From NCBI GenBank assembly GCA_958296245.1, contig OY282458.1, positions 1,324,777-1,388,776 of the forward strand: 64,000 bases of DNA, in the 5' to 3' direction. Below the pieces are notes generated by a model that did not search any database, had not been told where the DNA came from, and was given only the letters and a program-made list of their open reading frames with translations. Below, piece by piece: positions 1 to 8,330 of the stretch (its first letter is position 1; each line of letters starts with the position of its first letter). A program made the position numbers and the translations under genes. The stretch comes from an uncultured Dehalococcoidia bacterium (GTDB lineage: Bacteria; Chloroflexota; Dehalococcoidia; Lucifugimonadales; G958296245).

Positions 1-1
1 T

Positions 2-145
2 TGTTTTCAATGCCGCCCGGAAGAGATCAACTACGTCAGGTTCGAAGTGACCTACCGGGACAATGATATGGTGCGAGCAACGCGGATCACCCGTAGCGGT
101 GAGATGCAGCGGGAGTCTTCCTCTACAGCTATTCGCCGGTCATGA
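2..145 (+). CDS. 3' end of an unrecognised gene upstream of vsr (partial)
   Basis: The reading frame is open from the first bases of the window to a TGA at 143-145, giving about 47 residues (for example EEINYVRFEVTYRDND near the start). The stop overlaps the vsr start codon as ATGA, which suggests translational coupling. I do not recognise the fragment. It does not look like the C-terminus of a cytosine-5 methyltransferase, the usual vsr partner. A restriction or defence-type protein is possible from the company it keeps, but that is inference only. Confidence 0.5.
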   Translation, partial: CFQCRPEEINYVRFEVTYRDNDMVRATRITRSGEMQRESSSTAIRRS

Positions 146-552
146 TTTCCGTCTCCGAGCAGCGCAGCAGGACGATGCGAGCGGTGAAGAGCCACAGCAC
201 GACGCCAGAAATGGCTGTGCGCCGCACCTTGCATCGCATGGGATACCGCTACCGTCTGCATCGAAGTGACCTCCCGGGGAAACCTGACATCGTCTTTGGG
301 CCACGTCAGAAGGCGATCTTTGTGCATGGATGCTTTTGGCATGGCCATAGTTGCAAACGCGGCAATCGGATGCCGGCGACCAACGCCGATTACTGGAAAG
401 AAAAAATCGCACGCAATGTTGAACGTTACTCCTGTCAAGTCAACGAACTTACGGCTTTGGGTTGGACTGTACTTACATTGTGGGAATGTAAGTTGAAGGA
501 CGAAAATACGATTGTCGGGCGCTTGAAAGCATTCCTCGACGCGACTGAATAG
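142..552 (+). CDS. vsr: Very short patch repair (Vsr) endonuclease
   Basis: 136 residues, the usual length for Vsr, the nickase that starts repair of T:G mismatches made by deamination of 5-methylcytosine. The N-terminal RSRTMRAVKSHSTTPE stretch, the catalytic-region GKPDIVF, the metal-site segment FVHGCFWHGHSC and the C-terminal GWTVLTLWEC all match the family. The conserved RNxxRD element reads NVERY, so one usual Asp is replaced. The gene is visibly AT-richer than the rest of the window and has no methyltransferase beside it, both consistent with horizontal transfer as part of a restriction or defence cassette. The start is fixed by the 4-nt ATGA overlap with the gene before it. Confidence 0.93.
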   Translation: MISVSEQRSRTMRAVKSHSTTPEMAVRRTLHRMGYRYRLHRSDLPGKPDIVFGPRQKAIFVHGCFWHGHSCKRGNRMPATNADYWKEKIARNVERYSCQVNELTALGWTVLTLWECKLKDENTIVGRLKAFLDATE

Positions 553-653
553 ACACGCGAAGGATGGGAAAAACCATGAGGCTTCACGTAGTACATTCCT
601 ACCTCGGGACCACCTGCCGTACCTGATGAGGCCGGCTTGGCCCAATTGCCCGC

Positions 654-1478
654 TCAGCCTCCGTGGGCGCCGAAGAGGTGGCGGCGTTTGGAGTGTAGGT
701 ACCGTGAGGCGATGAAGGTCAGGGGCTTGCGGGCCGAGGTGAAGCGCTCGCGGAGGAGCCCGAAGACGCCGGTCAGCCCCATCAGGCTTGCCGTCGGGTG
801 CTCTTCGGCCAGCCGGTAGAACCTGCACCCTTCCGTTTCGTAGTCCTCGATGCTGCGGCGTCTGCGAATACGGCCGGGGCCGCGCTGCGGCGCCGCGAGT
901 TGTGAGCGGGCGTAGCTTGGAAACATCCCCGACGTGAACAGGCATACGTCCGCTATGCGCTTGTAGAAGCCGAATCTCTCGTGTTCTCCCGCGTTCGCGC
1001 AGAGGCCGAGCAAGCTGTCGACGTCCATGTCGTTGTAGCGGACGCGCCGCCGGACGCCCTGACGGACTCGCACCGGCACGGTGTAGCTGCGGATCCTCGT
1101 GAAGGAGGCCAGCATGTCCGCCAGGTACTCGATGATCCCGTCGCGCCGCAGTAGCGAGGTCACCTCCGACGTGTCGAAGACGGGAATGCTCGACCGGCCG
1201 CTTCTCTCTACGGTATGAGTCGACGCCTCCATCTCCTTGAAGGCTCCCCGCAGCAGCACCTCGAAGAAGAGGGCAGGGGATACCTTCAGGAAAACTTCCT
1301 CGTCGCTCAGCACGCGGTCGAGCACCTTCTCATCCCCGATCATGGCCTTCCTGAAATCGGGGTCCTCCCTGATGAGGTCGGCCAATCTCGAAGGGTTGGA
1401 ACTGTCGGGGGCCGCTTGCCCGACGACGAAGGCGAGGTCGGTTTCCGTCAGGCCGGGGCGCGCCGTGATGGCGTCCAT
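654..1478 (-). CDS. Conserved-looking hypothetical protein, last gene of the 12-kb minus-strand operon
   Basis: 274 residues, with no signal peptide and no obvious membrane segment. The N-terminal half is acidic and helical. The C-terminal 70 residues are basic and aromatic, with RRSIEDYETEG and an ARKPLTF segment near the end. I do not recognise the family. It lies 18 bp downstream of the preceding gene (1497-2570) on the same strand, so it is probably co-transcribed. Its N-terminal region (DLAFVVGQAAPDSS...) could be a small helical domain. The function is unknown and expected to be tied to the SecA/K+-channel operon. Confidence 0.7.
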   Translation of the reverse strand: MDAITARPGLTETDLAFVVGQAAPDSSNPSRLADLIREDPDFRKAMIGDEKVLDRVLSDEEVFLKVSPALFFEVLLRGAFKEMEASTHTVERSGRSSIPVFDTSEVTSLLRRDGIIEYLADMLASFTRIRSYTVPVRVRQGVRRRVRYNDMDVDSLLGLCANAGEHERFGFYKRIADVCLFTSGMFPSYARSQLAAPQRGPGRIRRRRSIEDYETEGCRFYRLAEEHPTASLMGLTGVFGLLRERFTSARKPLTFIASRYLHSKRRHLFGAHGG

Positions 1479-1496
1479 GGTCCGTTCCCCTTCCGG

Positions 1497-2570
1497 CTAA
1501 TCTGTCCCTGCCTGCTCCATCATCATGAATCCGTCCTCTATCGCCGCGTCGAGGGCCTCGCCGTCGACGTCTTCATAATCGGTTACGGGTGTCAGGATGT
1601 CCCGGAAGAATTCGGAGTCGGTCGCCGCACGCTTCCAGTCTGACCCGGCGACCTCCTCTAGGGAGGAGTCGTACATGCGCAGTAGGAAGACGGCCCTGAG
1701 TGGGTCGATTCCCTCGGCCTCGTAGACGGGAACGCGCAGGTCTACGCCTCGCCCCGTCCCGAACCGATGCGAACCCGGGGCCGCGCCCGGCAGTACGTCG
1801 CTGAACAGGTCGTACCTCTCGACGTAGGACTCGGCCTCCGCTATAAGCTGCGCCAGATGCTGCTCACCGCAGGGAGAGACCTCCGCCGCGCCTTCGCGGA
1901 TGCTCACGTAGTCCAGGTCGTCGAGACGGTGAAGCACCTGGGCCAGCGAGGCGTCCTCGTCAACGCAGAGGCTACCCGCGCCGGAACGCCGCCACAGGAA
2001 GAACAGGACGGCGGTCTCCTCCAGCCACCGGAGCGCCGCGCCCGCGTCGTCGGCGTAGCCCCGATGCACCGCGTACTCCAGAGGGGTTGGCAGTTGCTCT
2101 ATGACCAAGTCGAGCAGGCCGGGGCCGTTGCGCTCCGCAAGCCAGCCGCCGACGCGGCCGTCCAGCGTGAGTTCGGCTCCGTGGTTGACGTAGAACCGCA
2201 GGTCGCATCGGCGCTCGCCCCAGTGAGAGAAAAGCTCGACCAGGGCGTCGAACATGTCGGGCAAGTCGGGGTTGGCCCTGGCGTCCAGAAGCCGCCTGAC
2301 CTCCCGTTGCCGCCCGGGGTCGGGCGGGAAGGTGGCCGTGATCAGACTGCCCAGCGACACGTCCGCATCGAAGGGCGTCTCAACCTGGAAGGCGTCGTCC
2401 AAGGGCATGTCGCCCAACGTGATCCGCAGTAGTAGTTTCGATTGTGCGCGGGGGTGCCCGAAGCTACTCGGGCGCGGCCCCTTGGCGTATTTGGGGGTCG
2501 GTCGTCCCATGGGCGCGTGGCCGGTGACGAGCTCCGAATCTGGCCTAGCCCGGCGGTGCGAACCGATCAA
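1497..2570 (-). CDS. Hypothetical protein of the SecA/K+-channel operon
   Basis: 357 residues at the longest start, soluble and acidic. The first 50 residues are basic and proline-rich (MGRPTPKYAKGPRPSS at about residues 21-36), and the rest is alpha-helical. A segment near residues 220-270 (DDLDYVSIREGAAEVSPCG followed by a helix) looks like a winged-helix wing, but this is only an impression. The first 26 nt overlap the end of the lipoprotein gene, so a later start, such as the ATG beginning MGRPT at about 2510, is possible. The family is not recognised. Confidence 0.65.
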   Translation of the reverse strand: MIGSHRRARPDSELVTGHAPMGRPTPKYAKGPRPSSFGHPRAQSKLLLRITLGDMPLDDAFQVETPFDADVSLGSLITATFPPDPGRQREVRRLLDARANPDLPDMFDALVELFSHWGERRCDLRFYVNHGAELTLDGRVGGWLAERNGPGLLDLVIEQLPTPLEYAVHRGYADDAGAALRWLEETAVLFFLWRRSGAGSLCVDEDASLAQVLHRLDDLDYVSIREGAAEVSPCGEQHLAQLIAEAESYVERYDLFSDVLPGAAPGSHRFGTGRGVDLRVPVYEAEGIDPLRAVFLLRMYDSSLEEVAGSDWKRAATDSEFFRDILTPVTDYEDVDGEALDAAIEDGFMMMEQAGTD

Positions 2571-3381
2571 GGCCGATCAGCGTCTGGCTTCCTCCCCCGC
2601 CGCGAAAGAAGCCGCCTCTACCTCCGAAGCCGGAGCTTCTCGACGCCCCGGCCGATCTTCCCCAAGAGCTTCTGACGCCCGTGCTGCTCTTCGTGAAGGC
2701 TCCGCTGGACTGCTGCCTGTTCATGTACGACTGCCGGGACGTGCTGAGGTTGCGCCCGGCGCTGTCATACCGCGAGCCTGCGAACCGCTTCTGCGTTTCG
2801 AAGTAGTTGCTGTTGCGCGATACCTGGCTGCGGTACCTGCTGCTGTTCCTGTACGAGTCCCTCTGGCCGGTCATGGTGGTGCGGGCATATGTGGGCGGCG
2901 TCGTGTAGTAGTAGCCGCCGCGGGGGACTACGGCGGAGATGAGCAGGTACGTGAACAGGAAGTTGCCGGCCCCGAAGGAGTTGTGGTAGTAGGAGTTCGC
3001 GCCGTATCCGCGCATCTCGTGCTGTCCGCTTCTCTCGAAGATCGAGAAGAGCAGGTCGTCCTGGGTGTCGGAGATCTCGTAATTACCGTCGAGGTCCTCC
3101 CACCCTTCCAGCACGAGGCCATCCGCCTCCTGCTTGGCCCTGACGAGCACGAGGCCGTCGCCCTCGTATATCTGATTGACGCGCTGTTCGAAATCGGTCG
3201 CGCTCTTCGAGTTCCTGAACGCCTCCTGCACGTCGTCGAGATTCATGCGGCCGGCCGCGCCGTCAGTGGATGCCCACTGGTCGTAAGTTGGGCCGGAGCT
3301 GCACGCCGCCATCACTGGACCGCCCGCGACCATAGTACCGGCAAGAGCCCACGCACTGGCTTTCCCTAATGTTGCTGCCAT
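2545..3381 (-). CDS. Putative lipoprotein with Gly/Ser/Arg-rich C-terminus
   Basis: 278 residues. A hydrophobic N-terminal segment ends in VMAACSSG, a plausible lipobox with Cys at about residue 27. A small domain follows (about 45-125) with EQRVNQIYEGDGLVLV and WEDLDGNYE. After a short hydrophobic stretch (about 140-152), the last 120 residues are Ser/Tyr/Arg-rich and end in a poly-Gly tail (FGGRGGFFRGGGGS). The layout recalls YgiB/DUF1190-type lipoproteins by composition, but I cannot claim homology. Its position directly downstream of the secA-like gene suggests it could be a secreted partner or substrate. Confidence 0.7.
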   Translation of the reverse strand: MAATLGKASAWALAGTMVAGGPVMAACSSGPTYDQWASTDGAAGRMNLDDVQEAFRNSKSATDFEQRVNQIYEGDGLVLVRAKQEADGLVLEGWEDLDGNYEISDTQDDLLFSIFERSGQHEMRGYGANSYYHNSFGAGNFLFTYLLISAVVPRGGYYYTTPPTYARTTMTGQRDSYRNSSRYRSQVSRNSNYFETQKRFAGSRYDSAGRNLSTSRQSYMNRQQSSGAFTKSSTGVRSSWGRSAGASRSSGFGGRGGFFRGGGGSQTLIGLDRFAPPG

Positions 3382-3414
3382 CTTCAGCCTCCACTTGCGG
3401 CCGCGTCACGCGGC

Positions 3415-6400
3415 CTATACGAGAATCTGCTCCGCGTCTTCCACCAGCTTCAATTCGGGAGTTGGTTGCGTCTCGGCTTCTGATACGCCGCCTGTGAGCA
3501 GTTCCTGCACGAACCGGTCCGCGGCCTCCTCCGAGAAGATGCGGTACGTTTCGACGCTGCGGCGTCCGAAATCGGAAACGGCCTCGGCATGGCCCGGCGC
3601 GGCTGCCTGGATGCCGGCAATCAGGCCGTTGACCTGCACCAGGTGCTCGCTCCACGCCGCGTCGGACGTCCTGAGCATGAGGCTCTTGGCCTGCTGTTCG
3701 AAGTCCTGGAGAGGCATGCCGTTGCTGGACTGGCGGACCCTCTCCTCCATGAGCTCGGAGAGGACCGACTTGGACTGCTCAGGCCCCAGACCCCATACCT
3801 CCTGACCGTTGATCCTGTAGTCGAGCCAGAGGGTTTCCGATAGGCGCTCGAACCGGGCGGCGTAGCTCTGAGGGTAGCCTGCGCCGAGGTGACGGTCAAC
3901 GAGGCGCCCGGCGCACTCCCTCGCCAGTCTGAGACACGCGGCGCGGAAATCGGCGGAGCGCATGACCCAGCGGCGGGTACGGTAGTATGCGGCAGTCTGG
4001 CGCTCGATGATCCGGTTGAGGTCCCTCCGAGCCTTCAGGACGGCGTGGTCGTCGATCTCGGCGGCGGCCTGGGCATGGCGGACGCCGCGCGACGTGTGCG
4101 GCCCCTCGTAGTAGAGCCGACCTGCGCCGTCGCGGTGGCTCTCACGTCTTGGCGCCGACACCGCGCGGGGGTTGGACGTCAGCAGGCGGTCTTGGAGCGA
4201 CAGTATGAACCTGGAACCGCCGGGCTGTCCCTGTCTGCCGGAGCGGCCGCGAAGCTGACGGTCGGTCCGGGAGGCGTGGCCCAGTTCAGCCCCTATGACG
4301 TACAGTCCCAGGCCGGCCTCCACCCTTATCTCGCCGATGGTCCCGTCACCCGGTGTACGCGCCGCGCGCGAGACGCTGATTACGGAGTTCCCGGCGTCCA
4401 CCCTCTGCGCGAGGTCGCCCCGGCGGTCGAGCGCCTTACGCAGCACCCGCATCTCTTCCGGCGACCCGCAGGCCAATGACACGGTGCGGTATCCCTCAGC
4501 TAGATGCTCGTCGATCATCGAGACGTAGCCATGCGCGATGCGGTCGTCCAGACCGGGCTCGAGAACGATGTCCGTCCCCCTTCCGGCCACGTTGGCGGCG
4601 ACCGTTACGGCTCCTGCCCGCCCCGCGTCCGCTACGATGCGTTCCTCATCGTCGAGGCTGTTGGCGTCGAGCGTGTTGTGGGCGATGCCGCGCTCGGCGA
4701 GCAGGGCGCTGATCTCGGACGACTGCTCCACCGTGGCGGCCCCGATGAGCACCGGGCGCCCGGCGCGGCGGCAGACCTCGACCTGTTCCACTAGCGATCG
4801 GTGCTTTTCCGATGCGCTCCTGTAGAGACGGACCGGATAGTCGGTCCGTTGGGACGGCAGGGAAGGCGGCACTGCCGCGACGTCCAGGCCGTACAGGAAA
4901 TGGAAGTCCTCCGCAGCGTCCGCCGCCGTGCCCGTCAACCCGCATAGCGTCCGGTACTGCTCGAAGAAGCCCTGCACCGGCAGTTGCGCTAATGCGTCGC
5001 CCTCTTCAATGATCGGGACGCCTTCCTTGGCTTCCACGGCGGCTTGGAGCCCGTGCTGATATCTGCTATCGGGGCGGCGCCTTCCGGTGACGCCGTCGAT
5101 GAGAACGACGCTCCCATCGGAGACGACGTAATCGACGTCGCGGCTGAGCAAGACCTCCGCGTGAAGGGCGCGGTTCACCTGGTCCATTAGCTCATACTGC
5201 CCCGACAGTCGGCGTCTCAGGTATTCGGCCCTGTTTCGTCTATCCGAGATCGGCAGATCGTATCGATCACGGAGGCGATCGAGCCGGCCTTCCAGGTCTG
5301 CGGTGTCGAACACCGGGCCGAGCGCAGCCTCGACGCGCTCGCGTCCCAGCGTCGTGAGAGAGACGGCCTCGTCCCGCCGGTCTACGACGTATAGCAGCCC
5401 TTCCGCGATGGGCCCGCGCCCGCCTCCGGCGCGGTCGGACGCCAGGGCGCGGATGTGTCTCGACAACCTCGGGTCGCCGGTCATGCGGCTCGTCAGGGCC
5501 TGGTTCGAAGGGTCGGCCAGGTACAGGGCGGCGGCAGACGTGAGGTCCATTGGGTTCTCATCCATGCGCCGGCGCAGGGTGGAGACGATCATCTTCTGGC
5601 TCTCGACCAAGTCGGATATTACCGACCTCACCCTGAGGACGCGCCTCACTCGGCGGCGCCCGGAGCCGGAGATGATGATGGGCGTGTGCGCCTCGTCGAT
5701 CATGGCCTGGTCGGCTTCGTCGACGATGGCTACGTCGAGCGGCCCCTGCACCATTGCGTCCTCCGAGTGCTTCAGGTTGTCCCGGAGGAAATCGAACCCG
5801 AGCTCCCGGAGCGTACCGTAGACGACGTTCCCGCTGTACGAGTAAGCCCTCTCTGCGTCGTTCATCTGCGTGAGGACTGCTCTCACCGTCAGGCCCAACG
5901 ACTCGTACACCGGCGCAAGAAGCTCGGCGTCCCGTGACGCCAGGTAGTCATTTGCGGTGACGACGTGCACGGAGCGGCCAAGCACGGCGTGGAGCACTGC
6001 CGGAAAGGCAGCGGAGACGGTCTTCCCCTCGCCTGCGGCCATCTCCACTATCGAGCCTTCGAAGAGCAGGCAGCCGGCCGTGATCTGCTCGTCGGTAGTA
6101 CTGAACTGTGTCTCTTCCGTGATGCCTTTTCGTCTCAGCGACCTATAGAAGCTGCCCGGCATCATGATGTTCGAGGCCTCGGTGCGCTGTACCTTCTCGG
6201 CGGCGTAGACCATCCAACGGACGATGGCGCGGTCGTCGGCGTCTAGGCCGGCCATGGCCGGATCGGCCTCGACGGCGCGGCAGAAGGCCGGCCCGTCCAA
6301 GTAGCCGTCGCCGACGTAGTAGTCGGCGTTGGCCCTGTAACTGCCCCTTTCCATTATTGCGCCGGCGATAGATCTGCGCTTGGCGAGCGGCGGCGGGTTG

Positions 6401-6672
6401 AAGTCAGCGTCGAATATGCGCCAGATGCCTAGGCGCCTCCTGATCGCTTGATCCAGCACGGCGAAGACCAGGGGAAGGAGACAGTCCATCCCCCACGCGG
6501 CCGCGTTTCGAGTGGAGAGCGAGATGATGCTGCGGAGCGCTTCGTCTGAGTGGCCTTCGAGGTTGTAGGCGCGGATTCGATCCAGCGTTTCCGCCGGCGT
6601 GCAGTGAGCCGGGCCCCGTGGGCGCCCTCGTAGGCCGACGGCGTTCGCAGCGTCCTTGGCGGCTCTAATCAT
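3415..6672 (-). CDS. Divergent SecA-family translocation ATPase
   Basis: 1085 residues. SecA motifs are clear: Walker A AAGEGKT at about 212-218, DEAD at about 318-321 followed by MIDEAHTPIIISG, the second RecA half with VAGRGTDIVL, and RSGRQGQPGGSRF. The C-terminus ends without the Cys-Cys-Cys-His zinc-binding tail used for SecB/ribosome binding, and the N-terminal 190 residues are unlike textbook SecA. It is therefore probably a specialised SecA2-like or SecA-related motor rather than the housekeeping copy, which should be elsewhere in the genome. Its start overlaps the stop of the universal stress gene as ATGA, so the two are translationally coupled. A lipoprotein gene follows 33 bp downstream. 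Confidence 0.9.
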   Translation of the reverse strand: MIRAAKDAANAVGLRGRPRGPAHCTPAETLDRIRAYNLEGHSDEALRSIISLSTRNAAAWGMDCLLPLVFAVLDQAIRRRLGIWRIFDADFNPPPLAKRRSIAGAIMERGSYRANADYYVGDGYLDGPAFCRAVEADPAMAGLDADDRAIVRWMVYAAEKVQRTEASNIMMPGSFYRSLRRKGITEETQFSTTDEQITAGCLLFEGSIVEMAAGEGKTVSAAFPAVLHAVLGRSVHVVTANDYLASRDAELLAPVYESLGLTVRAVLTQMNDAERAYSYSGNVVYGTLRELGFDFLRDNLKHSEDAMVQGPLDVAIVDEADQAMIDEAHTPIIISGSGRRRVRRVLRVRSVISDLVESQKMIVSTLRRRMDENPMDLTSAAALYLADPSNQALTSRMTGDPRLSRHIRALASDRAGGGRGPIAEGLLYVVDRRDEAVSLTTLGRERVEAALGPVFDTADLEGRLDRLRDRYDLPISDRRNRAEYLRRRLSGQYELMDQVNRALHAEVLLSRDVDYVVSDGSVVLIDGVTGRRRPDSRYQHGLQAAVEAKEGVPIIEEGDALAQLPVQGFFEQYRTLCGLTGTAADAAEDFHFLYGLDVAAVPPSLPSQRTDYPVRLYRSASEKHRSLVEQVEVCRRAGRPVLIGAATVEQSSEISALLAERGIAHNTLDANSLDDEERIVADAGRAGAVTVAANVAGRGTDIVLEPGLDDRIAHGYVSMIDEHLAEGYRTVSLACGSPEEMRVLRKALDRRGDLAQRVDAGNSVISVSRAARTPGDGTIGEIRVEAGLGLYVIGAELGHASRTDRQLRGRSGRQGQPGGSRFILSLQDRLLTSNPRAVSAPRRESHRDGAGRLYYEGPHTSRGVRHAQAAAEIDDHAVLKARRDLNRIIERQTAAYYRTRRWVMRSADFRAACLRLARECAGRLVDRHLGAGYPQSYAARFERLSETLWLDYRINGQEVWGLGPEQSKSVLSELMEERVRQSSNGMPLQDFEQQAKSLMLRTSDAAWSEHLVQVNGLIAGIQAAAPGHAEAVSDFGRRSVETYRIFSEEAADRFVQELLTGGVSEAETQPTPELKLVEDAEQILV

Positions 6673-7556
6673 GGTGTTGAGGGCGGTACTATCAGGACCG
6701 GATCACCGGAGCCCCTTACTAGGGCGTCCGTGACGCTGCCCAACACCCATCGGGATACGCCGGTACGGGCGTGGGTCGCCATTGCAATAATGTCATGCGG
6801 GGTGTTGTCGACGTGGTTGATCAGCATGGCCGCCGGGTGGCCCGTCAGAACCTTCGTATCCACTTCAAGCCCCCGGCTCCTGAGCCGCTGCGCCACGCAA
6901 TCCAGATAGCTGTCGGCTTCCTGTCGCATGGCTTCTTCAGACTCCCCGAGGCTCTCCGGGTAGCTGTCCATCCAGAATACGGCCGGAGGGGTTACGACCC
7001 TGGTCAACGATATCGTGAGGGAGAGCGCCAGGGCCAAGTCCTCGGCGTACGGCAGCGCGGTCTCGCTGAGCGGCGACCCGTCCAATGGGACCATGATCTT
7101 GGTCAGCTTGATCTGATGGTCGCGGTACAGATCGGCCTTCTCCGGCGTGATCGTGAGGACCGGGATGGAGGCGCCGTGGATGACCTTGCTGGTGACGCTG
7201 CCCAGTATGCCCCGGGCGAAGAGGTTTCGCCCGTGCGTTGACATTGCTATGAGGTCGCAGCCCGTCTCGGACGAGGCGGCTATGATTTCCTCCTCCGGCG
7301 CGCCCGTTGAGAGGTGTATTTGGGTGTCTACGCCCTGCGCCGCGAGCTCTTCACTGAGGTCCTCCAATCTGGCGCGGGCCGCCTCCGCGTCCTGTTTGTA
7401 GAGGTCGCCGTAGGCCTCCTCCGTCTGTGTTCCTCCTTGCACGGCGGAGAACAGCACGACAGGGACGTCTAGACCCGTAGCCAGCTGAGAAGCGAAGGGG
7501 AGAATCGCTTGGGCTACGTCGCTCCCGTCGAGGGCGACCAGCAGTTTCCTGAACAA
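6669..7556 (-). CDS. Tandem-domain universal stress protein
   Basis: 295 residues made of two UspA-type domains (about 1-148 and 158-295). Each starts with the beta-strand/Asp pattern (KLLVALDGSD; KIMVPLDGSP) and ends with the nucleotide-binding Gly motif (THGRNLFARGILGS; THARTGVSRWVLGS), so both domains should bind ATP. Such proteins are cytoplasmic sensors or regulators of energy or membrane stress. The gene sits 3 bp after the GNAT-like gene and overlaps the secA-like gene by 4 nt. This suggests it may act as a nucleotide-responsive regulator of the operon's transport ATPase or ion channel. Confidence 0.93.
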   Translation of the reverse strand: MFRKLLVALDGSDVAQAILPFASQLATGLDVPVVLFSAVQGGTQTEEAYGDLYKQDAEAARARLEDLSEELAAQGVDTQIHLSTGAPEEEIIAASSETGCDLIAMSTHGRNLFARGILGSVTSKVIHGASIPVLTITPEKADLYRDHQIKLTKIMVPLDGSPLSETALPYAEDLALALSLTISLTRVVTPPAVFWMDSYPESLGESEEAMRQEADSYLDCVAQRLRSRGLEVDTKVLTGHPAAMLINHVDNTPHDIIAMATHARTGVSRWVLGSVTDALVRGSGDPVLIVPPSTP

Positions 7557-7559
7557 TCC

Positions 7560-8330
7560 TTACCTCCCGGGGCCCTCGTTGGATGATCTATCACTCCGCG
7601 GCCTTGCGACGTAGACGGGCGGTTCAAGCGATTGACGGGCCCGTCCTTGCCCCGTATGCGTCGATTGTACTATGCGGCGGAAGCTTTCGTTGTGTTCCGG
7701 GTCCTCTATCCGGTAGACGTGCTTGTAGATTTCCCGGATCACCCGTGTTACGAGGCTGTCGCTCGGAGGTCCCTCTGCGCCGACAGGCAGGAAGACGAGC
7801 TTGAGTGGTTTGCGTTCCAGCCCTTGGACCGGCGGCTGTTCGTAGTCACGTGCGGCCTCGTACGCGCCCCACCGGTAGAGATAGGCGCTCAATAGGCTGC
7901 TTCCCGGCTGCTGTTCCGAGACGGTGTAATCTACGGCGCCGCCGTAGCGCGACGCCTCGCTGCTGAACCCTGAAGTCAGGCGGTTACGCATCCCCCTGTA
8001 GATTCCCTGGCCGCGCGACGCCCTGGCGACTGCGCCGTAGAGGATCATGCCAACGTTGACCGCCGTGAGGTACGATCCGATCATGGCGCCTCGCAGCGCG
8101 GGGCCGTCCGACGCGCACACCAGCAGGGGCACGGCGGCTCCGCATACCGACGGCGAGAGCGTTTGGATGAGGGACGGCAAGTCCTCCACCAAGCCGGGCG
8201 CCATCTCGTCCTTCAGCAGGCGGTGGACCGCCTCCACGCGCTTGGGGCTGGGGCTAACGATTAGCTCCTTCCGGTGCGTTGCGTTCGTCGGCAAGGTGCG
8301 CCTTTCTGAAGCCATGCCATGAGCTCTCAT
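7560..8330 (-). CDS. GNAT-like N-acetyltransferase
   Basis: 256 residues at the longest start. The central RASRGQGIYRGMRNRL (about 105-120) matches the acetyl-CoA pyrophosphate-binding loop (R/QxxGxG/A) of GNAT enzymes, with beta-strands before it and a helix after it. The last 40 residues are basic and look disordered. The start is unclear. ATGs at 8330 and 8315 overlap the preceding adenylate-forming gene by about 70 nt and lack a good ribosome site. A GGAAGGAG sits at about 8264-8271 but has no standard start at the right distance, and a GTG at 8237 is the next choice. The acceptor is unknown; because of its neighbours a protein or acyl-intermediate acceptor is possible. Confidence 0.6.
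   Translation of the reverse strand: MRAHGMASERRTLPTNATHRKELIVSPSPKRVEAVHRLLKDEMAPGLVEDLPSLIQTLSPSVCGAAVPLLVCASDGPALRGAMIGSYLTAVNVGMILYGAVARASRGQGIYRGMRNRLTSGFSSEASRYGGAVDYTVSEQQPGSSLLSAYLYRWGAYEAARDYEQPPVQGLERKPLKLVFLPVGAEGPPSDSLVTRVIREIYKHVYRIEDPEHNESFRRIVQSTHTGQGRARQSLEPPVYVARPRSDRSSNEGPGR

Noticed and set aside
471-493. Perfect 9-bp hairpin (ACTTACATT/AATGTAAGT) inside vsr
   Set aside because: It codes for the conserved TLWECKL segment of Vsr, so codon use explains it well enough; no regulatory role is suggested by its position.
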